DNA from: Paraburkholderia nodosa DSM 21604
GTDB lineage: Bacteria > Pseudomonadota > Gammaproteobacteria > Burkholderiales > Burkholderiaceae
Length of the DNA stretch: 64,000 nt
Direction: 5' to 3'
NCBI RefSeq assembly: GCF_000519185.1
Contig: NZ_JAFA01000021.1
Location: 1 to 64,000 of the forward strand
Shown here: positions 1 through 7,806 of the stretch, piece by piece
Position numbering within the stretch: position 1 is the first letter of the stretch
How the letters are laid out: every line of letters starts with the position of its first letter
Notes under the pieces: generated by a model
What the model was told of the DNA's origin: nothing
Seen by the model: only the letters and a program-made list of their open reading frames with translations
Database searches by the model: none
Made by a program: the position numbers and the translations under genes

Positions 1-59
1 CATTCGGCAGCAAACAATCTGCCGCCAGTGCGATACGAAACTTCGATTTATTGAAAAGC

Positions 60-220
60 CCCTTTGTGGGTGTCCAAAGAGGCTTGACCACTACAACCTA
101 CTTTTCTTTGCCGCTGGCAAAGAAAAGTAGGTGCCGCCCCGCACAGGGGCAACGCCTGCATACCGATGCGAAAACAAGAAAACCCAAAAAAACGGCCAAA
201 AGCCATAACCAAAAACCAAA
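60..220. repeat. Short copy of a hairpin-rich intergenic repeat
   Basis: The core at 97-131 is a perfect palindrome: CCTACTTTTCTTTGCC, a three-base loop, then the reverse complement. It is followed by a GC block (CCGCCCCGCACAGGGGC) and an A-rich tail ending just before the stop codon of the regulator gene at 224. The same core, GC block and tail recur at 17925-18051 and, inverted, at 17468-17559. A weaker imperfect hairpin precedes it at 55-85. The copy abuts the 3' end of a minus-strand gene, so it may act as a transcript end or stabiliser. Confidence 0.75.
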
Positions 221-223
221 CCC

Positions 224-1216
224 TCACTCCACCCCACGCCGCTCATGGCTAGGCGCGTGCCCAAACTGCACCCGATACGCCTTACTAAAATGGCAAGGTG
301 AATTAAACCCACAAACAGCCGTCACACGAGAAATCGAAGTATCAGTGGTCCGCAACAGCTCCCGCGCCCGCTTCAGCCGCAACGTGAGGTAATAATGCGT
401 CGGCGAAACGTTCAAATAAGCCTTGAACATCCGCTGCAAATGCCGCTGCGATAGCCGAACGAGCCGCGCGAGTTCCTCAAGCGACAGCGGCTCCTTGATA
501 TTCGCCTCCATCAACCGCACGACCTCCACCAGCTCCGCACGCGAAAATCCCACACGCGCATCCACGGGTATCGGCTGCAGATCGGTCGAGCCGCGAATCC
601 GTTCGAGAATGAACTGTTCGGATACCTTGGCAGCAAGACTTTGCCCAAGGCGCGCGCCAACGAGTTCGAGCATCAAATCGAGCGGCGCGGTGCCGCCCGT
701 GCAAGTAAGGCGGTCGCGATCGACCACAAACAGCTCGTCGGCGAAACGCACGCGCGGAAACTCTTCATGCAGGACCGTGAGATCCTCCCAATGCACGGCG
801 CAGCGATAGCCATCCAGCAGCCCGCTCGCCATCAGCGCGTAAGCACCGGTGCAGATGCCGCCGAGCGGCACCCCTTGCTGCGCCACCATGCCGAGCGTCG
901 CGCGCACGCCTTCGCTCATGATCTCGCGTATGCGTATGCCGCCGCACACGATCAGCACGTCGGGCAGACACGCCGGGTCGAGCGCCTGCGCGGGGCGCAC
1001 CGTGATGCCGTTGCTTGCGCGGGCCGGTGCGCCGTCGAGCGAGTAGATCGACCAGCGGTAATGCTCCGCGCGCCCCACGTAGTTCGCCATGCGCAGAACC
1101 TCGACCGCACTGGAAAACGCGATCATCGAAAAGTTCTGCAACGTCAGGAAACCGAAATGTCTGAGAGACGATGCCGTGCGCGTCTCGGGCTCGGGCACGG
1201 CGATGTCGATCGTCAC
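224..1216 (-). CDS. GbdR/SouR-like GlxA-family AraC transcriptional regulator (copy 1)
   Basis: This 330-residue regulator has a DJ-1/PfpI-like sensor domain at about residues 20-190 (GGICTGAYAL, Cys122) and a C-terminal AraC double helix-turn-helix at about 220-325 (SLEELARLVRLSQRHLQRMF). That architecture is shared by GbdR, SouR and CdhR of pseudomonads, which activate betaine, sarcosine or carnitine catabolism. I start it at the GTG at 1216, which follows GAGGAG; the open frame runs much further upstream but only as a shadow of the permease gene. It is the last gene of the betaine block, 44 bases after the permease. A homologous regulator lies at 16427-17458, so which of the two senses glycine betaine and which sarcosine cannot be told from sequence. 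Confidence 0.9.
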   Translation of the reverse strand: MTIDIAVPEPETRTASSLRHFGFLTLQNFSMIAFSSAVEVLRMANYVGRAEHYRWSIYSLDGAPARASNGITVRPAQALDPACLPDVLIVCGGIRIREIMSEGVRATLGMVAQQGVPLGGICTGAYALMASGLLDGYRCAVHWEDLTVLHEEFPRVRFADELFVVDRDRLTCTGGTAPLDLMLELVGARLGQSLAAKVSEQFILERIRGSTDLQPIPVDARVGFSRAELVEVVRLMEANIKEPLSLEELARLVRLSQRHLQRMFKAYLNVSPTHYYLTLRLKRARELLRTTDTSISRVTAVCGFNSPCHFSKAYRVQFGHAPSHERRGVE

Positions 1217-1260
1217 ATTGCGCTCCTCGGGAACAGCGGTTGATCGTGTTATTTCAACGG

Positions 1261-2157
1261 CTACGCCTCTACGACTGCGGGACGCACGCGCATCAGATGC
1301 TTGAGTCCCGAGAACAGCGGCGCTTTCACGGCGCCCGGCGCCCGGCCAAAGCTTTCGGTGATGCGGTCGAGGATGATGGCGAGCAGCACGACGGAAAGTC
1401 CGCTTTCGAAGCCGAGGCCAATATCCAGCCGCTGAATGCTCGCGAGCACGTCGTTGCCGAGACCGCCCGCGCCCACCATCGAAGCGATGATGACCATGGA
1501 AAGCGCCATCATGATGGTCTGGTTCACGCCTTGCATGATGGACGGCAGCGCATTGGGAAATTGCACCTTGTACAGCAGCTGCCACGGCGTGCAGCCGAAC
1601 GCCTGCCCTGCTTCGACGATCTCGCGGTTCACGTGCTTGATGCCGAGGCTCGTGAGGCGAACGGCGGGCGGCATGGCGAAGATCACGGTGGACAGGATGC
1701 CGGGCACGCGGCCGAGACCAAACAGCATCGCGGCAGGAATCAGATAGACGAAAGCCGGCATGGTCTGCATCAGGTCGAGTATGGGCCGCACGATGGTGTG
1801 CACGACCTTGCTTTTCGCCGTCCAGATGCCAAGCGGAATGCCGATCACGAGGCTGATCACCGTTGACGAGAGCGTGAGGCCGAGCGTCACGACGGTTTGA
1901 TCCCAGAAGCCCGTAGCGTAGATCAGCAATAGCGAGCAGGTGGCGAAGATCGCGAAGCGCCAGCCCACGCGCCACAAACCGATTGCGATGAAGAGCGCCA
2001 TGAGCGCCCACATCGGGATGGCCTGCAAGCCGTGTTCGACGAGGGCGGCGAAACTCTCGATTGCCTTGCCCACGGCGTCGAAGCTATTGGCGTCGTGGTC
2101 GAGCAGATAGTGAACCGACTGATCGACCCATTGGCCGACGGGAATGATCTCAGACAT
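1261..2157 (-). CDS. Quaternary-amine ABC transporter permease (ProW/CbcW type)
   Basis: This 298-residue inner-membrane permease imports glycine betaine, choline or a related quaternary amine. It has several hydrophobic segments. The permease-ATPase coupling loop lies around EAGQAFGCTPWQLLYKVQFP, with PSIMQGVNQTIMMALSMVII after it, both typical of OpuA/ProW permeases. The start is placed at the ATG at 2157, with GAGG five bases upstream; an in-frame GTG two codons earlier lies too close to that ribosome site. It overlaps the end of the ATPase gene by eight bases, implying translational coupling. In Pseudomonas the homologous CbcWV core works with several binding proteins, and two candidate partners exist in this window (3552-4412 and 35493-36443). 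Confidence 0.92.
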   Translation of the reverse strand: MSEIIPVGQWVDQSVHYLLDHDANSFDAVGKAIESFAALVEHGLQAIPMWALMALFIAIGLWRVGWRFAIFATCSLLLIYATGFWDQTVVTLGLTLSSTVISLVIGIPLGIWTAKSKVVHTIVRPILDLMQTMPAFVYLIPAAMLFGLGRVPGILSTVIFAMPPAVRLTSLGIKHVNREIVEAGQAFGCTPWQLLYKVQFPNALPSIMQGVNQTIMMALSMVIIASMVGAGGLGNDVLASIQRLDIGLGFESGLSVVLLAIILDRITESFGRAPGAVKAPLFSGLKHLMRVRPAVVEA

Positions 2158-3319
2158 GGGCACCTCGATTACGCGTAATGACCTTCAGAACGGCCGCCTG
2201 ATCGATGGAGCCGCAATAGCGGCCCTCGTCGTCGACCACGGGCAGCGCCGTCGTGTTCGCGCACACGCGCGAGACCACCTGCTCCAGCGGCGTGCCAAGC
2301 GTGATGCATTCGACTTTCTTCAGCGCTGGCTGCGCGGCGCCGATCGCATCGCGCGTGACGCAGCCGCTGATGCGGCGCTGCGCGTCCAGCACGAACGCGT
2401 AATCGGCGCTGCCGTTGAGCGACGAGGCCACGCTCTTCGCGTCGAGCGAGCGAATGAGCGGCACGGCTTCGCGCTGCATGAGGTCGCCTGCGGTGAGGTA
2501 GCGGCTCGTGTCCACGCCGTCGAAGAACGCGCGCACATAATCATCGGCAGGATTGCTGATGATTTCCTGTGGCGTGCCGATCTGCACGATGCGTCCGCCT
2601 TCCATGATCGCGATTCGGCTGCCAATGCGCAGCGCCTCTTCGAGGTCGTGCGAAACGAACATAATCGTGCGGCGCTGCTCCTTTTGCAGTTGCAGCAGCA
2701 CGTTCTGCATTTCCTTGCGCTTGAGCGGATCGAGCGCGGAGAACGCTTCGTCCATGATCATGAGCGAAGGATTCACCGCGAGCGCGCGAGCGAGGCCCAC
2801 GCGCTGCTGCATGCCGCCCGAAAGCTCGGCGGGCAGCTTCTGCGCAAACGGCGCGAGGCCGACCTGCTCCAGCACGGCCAGCGCGCGCCGCTCGCGCTCC
2901 TTGCGGCCCACGCCCGCCACTTCGAGGCCGAACGCGGCATTCGCAAGCACGCTGCGCTGCGGCATGAGCGCGAACGACTGGAACACCATGCTCATGTCGG
3001 TACGGCGCAGCGAGACCAGTTCCGAGCGCCGCACGGCCGCGATATCGCGCCCGTCGATGATGACCTTGCCGGCCGTCGGCTCCACGAGCCGGTTGATAAG
3101 CCGGCTCAGCGTGGACTTGCCCGAGCCGGACAGGCCCATCAGCACGAAAATCTCGCCCTCGTGCACCTCGAACGAGGCATTGTTCACGCCGAGCACATAG
3201 CCGGTCTTCGCGAACAGCTCGTCTTTCGTCGCGCCCTTCGCAAGCAGCTCACGCGCAAGCTTCGGGTTGGGCCCGAACACCTTGCATAATCCATCGACCA
3301 CGATCTTGGGGGATTTCAT
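2150..3319 (-). CDS. Quaternary-amine ABC transporter ATP-binding protein (ProV/CbcV type)
   Basis: This 389-residue ATPase energises the adjacent permease. Walker A (GLSGSGKST), the ABC signature (ELSGGMQQR) and Walker B followed by the D-loop (LMIMDEAFSALD) are all present. The N-terminal lead KIVVDGLCKVFGPNP is typical of the ProV family. The last 110 or so residues form a tandem CBS region, which in OpuA-type transporters responds to ionic strength or nucleotides; the second CBS looks short. The start ATG at 3319 follows GAGGAGACGG. A 232-base gap separates it from the upstream binding-protein gene. That gap carries a paired operator-like site (3406-3432), so this gene probably has its own promoter. 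Confidence 0.94.
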   Translation of the reverse strand: MKSPKIVVDGLCKVFGPNPKLARELLAKGATKDELFAKTGYVLGVNNASFEVHEGEIFVLMGLSGSGKSTLSRLINRLVEPTAGKVIIDGRDIAAVRRSELVSLRRTDMSMVFQSFALMPQRSVLANAAFGLEVAGVGRKERERRALAVLEQVGLAPFAQKLPAELSGGMQQRVGLARALAVNPSLMIMDEAFSALDPLKRKEMQNVLLQLQKEQRRTIMFVSHDLEEALRIGSRIAIMEGGRIVQIGTPQEIISNPADDYVRAFFDGVDTSRYLTAGDLMQREAVPLIRSLDAKSVASSLNGSADYAFVLDAQRRISGCVTRDAIGAAQPALKKVECITLGTPLEQVVSRVCANTTALPVVDDEGRYCGSIDQAAVLKVITRNRGAHV

Positions 3320-3405
3320 CGACTCCGTCTCCTCGAACGGCAGGCGCCGGCCCGCACGGTATGTCTACATGGTTGCCAGAAAAAACCCTGTCGGGATGGC
3401 GAATT

Positions 3406-3432
3406 GCGACAGACGCTTACGCAAAAGCGACA
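3406..3432 (-). promoter_or_regulatory. Candidate GbdR-type operator upstream of the ABC ATPase gene
   Basis: GCGACA at 3406-3411 is repeated at 3427-3432, exactly 21 bases apart. Read on the gene strand this is TGTCGC-N15-TGTCGC, ending 87 bases before the ATG. Direct half-sites two helical turns apart are the usual geometry for an AraC-family dimer. The same arrangement occurs at four other promoters of this island. Assignment to the GbdR-like regulators is inferred from context. Confidence 0.5.
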
Positions 3433-3510
3433 CGGCGCCGCTTCAGAAAAGTCATATGCTGCATATGCACAATCGCACTGCGCGCGGCCCGTGTTGGGCG
3501 CCGATCTGGC

Positions 3511-3528
3511 GGGGCCGCGGTGGGCCCC
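3511..3528. other. GC hairpin between binding-protein and ATPase genes
   Basis: GGGGCC, a six-base loop and GGCCCC form a stem just downstream of the binding-protein stop codon at 3552. On the gene (minus) strand no T-run follows, so it is not a standard terminator there. It could stabilise the 3' end of the binding-protein transcript. Confidence 0.35.
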
Positions 3529-3551
3529 CTGCCGTTTTTAATTGCTTGCGA

Positions 3552-4412
3552 TTACTGCGTGCCCGCCCAGGCGTTCACACGGTCGCCATGCGCGGCAATC
3601 CACGTGTCGGCAGCGGCGTCGGGCTTCTCGCCGTTCTGGATCGCGAGCATCACGCTATCGATCTCGCCCGGCTTCCACTGGAAGTTCTTCAGGAACGTCA
3701 CCACCTGCGGAGCCTTCTTCTCGAGCTCGGGGTTGGCCACGTTGTCCACGTGCTCAGCCGCGCCGTAGACGTTCTTCGGATCGTCGAGGAAGCGCAGCTT
3801 GTACTTGGCGAACATCCAGTGCGGCGTCCAGCCCGTGACGATCACGGGTTTCTTCGACCCCACCGAGCGCGCCAGCTCGGCCGTCATCGCGCTGCCCGAA
3901 CTCGGCATCACGCTGTAGCTGAGGTCGTATTGCTTGACGGCCTCGTCGGTCTTGCGCATCACGCCCGCGCCGGCGTCGATGCCGACGATGCGCCCGCCGA
4001 ACGCCGACTTGTCCGCGTTGAGATCGCTGATGCTCTTCGCGCTCACGTAGTCGGGCACCACGAGGCCGATCTTCGCGCCCGTGAAGTTGGTGCCGAGGTC
4101 GACCACCTTGTCCTTGAATTGCGCCCAGTACGCGCCCTGCGTCACCGGCAGCCAGGCGGAAAGCGTCGCGTCGAGGTCGCCGCGGGCCACGCCCTGCCAC
4201 ATGATGCCCGCGGCCACGGGCACGAGTTGCACCGGATAGCCATAGCGTTTCTCGATGATGCGCGCGGCCACGTTGGACGTCGCGACGCTGTCGTCCCAGC
4301 CTTCGACATAACCGATCTTCAATGTCGGTTTGCCGTCGGCAAACGCCGGGGCGCTCAAGCTCACCATCGCCGATAACACACCGGTCCAAAAGAGTTTTGC
4401 AGCCTGCTTCAT
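3552..4412 (-). CDS. Glycine betaine/quaternary-amine ABC substrate-binding protein (OpuAC type)
   Basis: This 286-residue periplasmic protein has a Sec signal peptide cleaved after about residue 25 (SAPAFA-DGK). Motifs of the betaine-binding OpuAC fold include GYVEGWDDS near the mature N-terminus, WLPVTQGAYW, and TGWTPHWMF, whose tryptophans are expected to form the cation-binding cage. It precedes the ATPase and permease genes on the same strand and is presumably their partner, although a 232-base gap separates them. It differs clearly from the choline-type binding protein at 35493-36443. A paired operator-like site lies 80 bases upstream of its ATG. The ligand could be glycine betaine, dimethylglycine or carnitine; the sequence does not decide. 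Confidence 0.9.
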   Translation of the reverse strand: MKQAAKLFWTGVLSAMVSLSAPAFADGKPTLKIGYVEGWDDSVATSNVAARIIEKRYGYPVQLVPVAAGIMWQGVARGDLDATLSAWLPVTQGAYWAQFKDKVVDLGTNFTGAKIGLVVPDYVSAKSISDLNADKSAFGGRIVGIDAGAGVMRKTDEAVKQYDLSYSVMPSSGSAMTAELARSVGSKKPVIVTGWTPHWMFAKYKLRFLDDPKNVYGAAEHVDNVANPELEKKAPQVVTFLKNFQWKPGEIDSVMLAIQNGEKPDAAADTWIAAHGDRVNAWAGTQ

Positions 4413-4491
4413 GGTCGATCTCCTGTGATATGGGCAAGCGCCCCGTGCCTATGCAGATTCGCCCGCCACAATCTGCCGCTAACGTCGATTT

Positions 4492-4518
4492 ACGACGTGT
4501 TCTTGTCGTTGCGCGACG
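4492..4518 (-). promoter_or_regulatory. Candidate GbdR-type operator upstream of the betaine-binding protein gene
   Basis: ACGACG at 4492-4497 and GCGACG at 4513-4518 are 21 bases apart, in the 112-base gap between gbcB and the binding-protein gene. The near end is 80 bases before the ATG at 4412. The half-sites match the RCGACR pattern of the sites at 3406, 19377, 27995 and 36535. Confidence 0.38.
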
Positions 4519-4524
4519 CGCGCG

Positions 4525-5688
4525 CTATTTGTCGACGACGAGGTCGGACAGCGGCTTCGAGCAGCACAGCAGCGCCATGCCCTGATCGATCTCGCGCTGG
4601 CGTATACCGCCGCTGTGTTTCATCTCCACCTGCCCGGAAACGAGCTTGACCTTGCAGGTTCCGCACATGCCCTGGCTGCACGAAGAAGCGAGGCGCACGC
4701 CGGCCTGGCGCGCGGCATCGAGCACGGTCTGTTGTGCACCGCATTGAATCTCGCGGCGGCTCTTCGCAAAGGTGATCTTAAAGCTGGCGGTTTCGACCGA
4801 CGAATCCGCCGGGGGCTGTTCCACCGGCGCCTCGGCGTCCGCCGTAAGCGTTTCGAATGAAAAACTCTCTTCGTGGTAGCGTTCGCGCGCGAAGCCCGCT
4901 TCGTCGAGCAGATCGCGCACGGCTTTCATATAGGGCGCGGGCCCGCAGGTGAAGATTTCGCGCTCCATGAAGTCCGGGGCAATCAACTTCAGGAGCGGCA
5001 GCGAGAGAAAGCCCGTTACGCCGGACCAATCGGTCCGCGCGCCCACCCTTTCACAGACGAACGACGTGCGGAAATTCGCGCGGCTCGAAGCGATCAGTTC
5101 CAGCTCGCGCGCGAAGATGATGTCGTCGGGCGTGCGGGCGCTGTGCACGAAAACAATATCGCGGTCCTCCGCGAGATCGTGGTGCGCGCGGCTCATCGAC
5201 ATCAGCGGCGTGACGCCGGAGCCAGCGGAAAGAAACAGATACTTCGGCGCGGGGTGACGCGCGCAGGTGAATTCGCCGGCCGGCCCGAGCACGCGCAGCG
5301 ATACGCCCGGGCGCAGGTTGTCGTGCAGCCAGTTCGACACCTTGCCCCCCGGCACGCGCTTGACCGTAATGGAAAGGGTATGCGGCCGTGCGGGCGACGA
5401 CGAAATCGTATAGCACCGGTTGATGGCCTCTCCGTCGATCTCGAGTTCGAGCGTGAGGAACTGCCCCGGCTCGAACGAGAACGTGCGGCCCTGCGGCGAG
5501 CGCAGGAAAAAGCTCTTCACGTCGTGCGTTTCCTGCCATACGTGGCAGCACACGAGGGTTTCCTCGACCTCGCTCGTCCACCGCTCGGGCAGCGCGCCCC
5601 AGAACGCCGGGCGCGTCACCCGGCTGTCGCTGGCGTCGAGTGGATTGAATTGGGCCGCGTCTCGCATCATGTCAAACTCCGCTCTCAT
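4525..5688 (-). CDS. gbcB: Glycine betaine monooxygenase reductase subunit GbcB
   Basis: GbcB passes electrons from NADH to the Rieske oxygenase GbcA for N-demethylation of glycine betaine to dimethylglycine plus formaldehyde. The order is an FAD-binding barrel (about residues 40-150, RCYTISS), an NAD-binding domain (about 150-270, LFLSAGSGVTPLMSM) and a C-terminal plant-type 2Fe-2S ferredoxin domain with CSQGMCGTC and a distal Cys (ALLCCSKP). It follows gbcA by 17 bases. The ATG at 5688 gives 387 residues; the in-frame ATG at 5670 has a better-spaced GGAG and is an equally good start. Confidence 0.94.
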   Translation of the reverse strand: MRAEFDMMRDAAQFNPLDASDSRVTRPAFWGALPERWTSEVEETLVCCHVWQETHDVKSFFLRSPQGRTFSFEPGQFLTLELEIDGEAINRCYTISSSPARPHTLSITVKRVPGGKVSNWLHDNLRPGVSLRVLGPAGEFTCARHPAPKYLFLSAGSGVTPLMSMSRAHHDLAEDRDIVFVHSARTPDDIIFARELELIASSRANFRTSFVCERVGARTDWSGVTGFLSLPLLKLIAPDFMEREIFTCGPAPYMKAVRDLLDEAGFARERYHEESFSFETLTADAEAPVEQPPADSSVETASFKITFAKSRREIQCGAQQTVLDAARQAGVRLASSCSQGMCGTCKVKLVSGQVEMKHSGGIRQREIDQGMALLCCSKPLSDLVVDK

Positions 5689-5705
5689 TGCTTTACGCGT
5701 GTGCG

Positions 5706-6947
5706 TTATGCGCCAATCTGCCGGGCGAGGCGGCCGATATACCAGGCCGAGAACTTTTCCACGAGTCCTTCCGTGTACGGCGAATACGGACCCGGTTCAT
5801 ACGCGCTGCTCGCCGCGCCGCGCTGCGAATACTCCACGAGCGTGCGGTCCTGGTTGTTGGTCGCGTTCCACACGGCGGTGAGGTTCTCCACGTCGTAATC
5901 GATGCCTTCGCGCGCGTCCTTGTGAACGAGCCAGCGCGTGCGCACGAGCGTTTCGCCGGCGGAAAGCGGAATCACGGAAAACGACACGATGTGATCGCTC
6001 ATGAAGTGATGCCACGAATTCGGCTGCGTCCAGAACGAGAGGCCGCCGAGATCGGCCGTGTGAAACTCGCCGAGCAGCTTCTTCGAGGCGACCTTCGCGT
6101 CCAGCGTTTGCGACTCGCCGCCGCGGTCGAGCGGCAGGCGCTGCGTGCGAAAACCCGTAACGTCCAGCAGTTTTTCGATTTCGACCGACGGCAGGTCCAT
6201 CGCTTCCCACTGCTTCGCGCGCTCGTTGCAGGTGCGCTCGAACGCGTCCATGCCTTCCGCGTTGGCGTCCGTGCGCGCGTAGCCAAAGCCGTATTCGTAG
6301 AGCGAAATCGTCAGCTCAGGATGATTCGCCACGCAGTGATAGCACTCGCGATTGTTTTCCATCACGAGCTTCCAGTTGCCCTTCTCGATGATGTCGACCT
6401 GGGCGGCGACCTTGCAGCCCGCCAGGTCGTGCGGCAGCAAGTACGGCTCCATCTCGGCGCGCATGAGCGCGAAGTCGGCAGGCGGTTCTTCGGCGAGACA
6501 CACGAAGATCAGGCCCGCGAGATTTTCCACATGCACGTTCTTGAGACTGTGCTTGCAGCGGTCAAACTGCTCGCCCATGTGCTCGGCGAACATCAGCGCG
6601 CCGGTCAGGTTGTAGGTCCAGCTGTGATACGGGCAAACGATATTGCCCACCGATCCCTTCTCTTCGTTGCACAGGCGCGCGCCGCGGTGGCGGCAGACGT
6701 TGTGGAACGCGCGCACCTGCATGTCGTCGTCGCGCACGATCAGGATCGAGTCGCCCGCCAGATTGACGGTCACGTAGTCGCCCGGCTCGGGAATTTCCGC
6801 TTCCGTGGCGACCTCGATCCAGTGTTGCCGGAAAATCGTCTCCATATCGAGCGCGAAAATCTCCTCGCTCAGGTAGAAAGGCGCCTCAAGGCTGTAACCC
6901 GCTTGGCGGCGCTCGATCAGCGCGCGAATCTCTGCCGTTACTTTCAT
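5706..6947 (-). CDS. gbcA: Glycine betaine monooxygenase oxygenase subunit GbcA (Rieske non-haem iron)
   Basis: This 413-residue terminal oxygenase demethylates glycine betaine. The Rieske 2Fe-2S motif is complete, with CRHRGARLC followed by CPYHSW. The catalytic domain has the mononuclear iron facial-triad signature (NNRECYHCVANHPE). The ATG at 6947 follows CCGGAG. It sits 49 bases downstream of the ETF beta gene and 17 bases before gbcB, inside the long minus-strand block. The family resemblance to stachydrine and carnitine demethylases is noted, but the dgcAB/ETF/gbcB neighbourhood points to glycine betaine. Confidence 0.95.
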   Translation of the reverse strand: MKVTAEIRALIERRQAGYSLEAPFYLSEEIFALDMETIFRQHWIEVATEAEIPEPGDYVTVNLAGDSILIVRDDDMQVRAFHNVCRHRGARLCNEEKGSVGNIVCPYHSWTYNLTGALMFAEHMGEQFDRCKHSLKNVHVENLAGLIFVCLAEEPPADFALMRAEMEPYLLPHDLAGCKVAAQVDIIEKGNWKLVMENNRECYHCVANHPELTISLYEYGFGYARTDANAEGMDAFERTCNERAKQWEAMDLPSVEIEKLLDVTGFRTQRLPLDRGGESQTLDAKVASKKLLGEFHTADLGGLSFWTQPNSWHHFMSDHIVSFSVIPLSAGETLVRTRWLVHKDAREGIDYDVENLTAVWNATNNQDRTLVEYSQRGAASSAYEPGPYSPYTEGLVEKFSAWYIGRLARQIGA

Positions 6948-6996
6948 GTGTGCTCCGGATTTTTCATCCCAGTTCGTTGCCGACAGGCCAGCAAAA

Positions 6997-7806
6997 TCAG
7001 TAATCGATGAGTTGATGCTCCCGCAAATACGCGAGGATCACTTGTGCTTTTTCGACCGAACTCCCTTCAATTACGACGTTGCCGCCCCGGCTTTCCGTCG
7101 TGGTCGCCGAAAGCATGCGCGCGTGGCCTGAGCGCTTCTCCGCAGCGGCGAGCCGCACGGGTTTACGCTCGATCGGGCCGACCGTCCATGCGGCCGCTTC
7201 GGTGGATTCGGCGGCGCTCACGCGTGTTGCGCTCGCGGGCCGCACCGCGCCCGCGCGCAGCCGCGCATAGGCGTAACGGGGCTGGGCGTTCGCGAGCGGA
7301 TGCATGGCGATCACCGCGGGCAGCGCCGTCTGCACGCGACGGCGCAGACCCTTGGGCAGAAACTGACGCACCACGGCGCGCGTGGCGCCGTCCAGGTCGA
7401 TATCCACCGCGCCGCCCACGATCGGCACGCCCAGCGCAGCCGCCACACGGTACGGCAGCATGCCGCTGTCGTGCGCGCCCTCGGCGCGCGTGCCGGTCAG
7501 CACGAGGTCGTAGCCCCGCACGCGCTCGGCGAGCACGCGTGCGGCGTCGCTGGATGGCGCGCAGCCCAGCACCTCCACTTCGTGCGCGCCTAGTGCGAGG
7601 TATTCGGCGAGCGCGGGATCGGCGGCGTCGCCTGCGTGCAGCACGTCGAGACGCGCGTGATGCCGCTCGGCCAGCGTGCGCGCGAGGTCGAGCGCTAGCG
7701 CGTCGTTGCGGCTATAACGCGGCGCGCCGCTCACGGGGTGGCGCCCCACCGAAACGAGCACCGCAATGCGCTCGATGCCACCTTGAGGATCATGGCGTGC
7801 GTTCAT
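6997..7806 (-). CDS. Electron transfer flavoprotein beta-subunit-like protein
   Basis: This 269-residue protein has an ETF beta N-terminal fold (IAVLVSVGRHPVSG, then YDLVLTGTRAEGAHDSGMLP, the family's AMP/FAD-contact region). It pairs with the alpha subunit encoded immediately upstream, overlapping it by four bases (ATGA). Its role is to accept electrons from dimethylglycine (and perhaps sarcosine) dehydrogenation and pass them towards the DgcB iron-sulphur protein and the quinone pool. The sequence is divergent from housekeeping ETF beta, and residues about 180-240 are poorly conserved and Ala/Arg-rich. The C-terminal helix (EKAQVILAYLREHQLI) is typical. Confidence 0.85.
   Translation of the reverse strand: MNARHDPQGGIERIAVLVSVGRHPVSGAPRYSRNDALALDLARTLAERHHARLDVLHAGDAADPALAEYLALGAHEVEVLGCAPSSDAARVLAERVRGYDLVLTGTRAEGAHDSGMLPYRVAAALGVPIVGGAVDIDLDGATRAVVRQFLPKGLRRRVQTALPAVIAMHPLANAQPRYAYARLRAGAVRPASATRVSAAESTEAAAWTVGPIERKPVRLAAAEKRSGHARMLSATTTESRGGNVVIEGSSVEKAQVILAYLREHQLIDY

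Noticed and set aside
51..392. Plus-strand open frame at the left edge
   Set aside because: It runs through the repeat copy and the antisense end of the regulator gene and has no recognisable features.
2144..3289. Long open frame on the plus strand opposite the ABC ATPase gene
   Set aside because: It is rich in Arg/His/Ala with no family features and mirrors a clear gene. Many such frames in this GC-rich window (for example 9982-11880 and 20310-22388) are antisense shadows.
3511..3540. Hairpin followed by TTTTT that looks like a terminator on the plus strand
   Set aside because: No plus-strand gene ends here. On the minus strand, where the genes lie, the T-run is on the wrong side.
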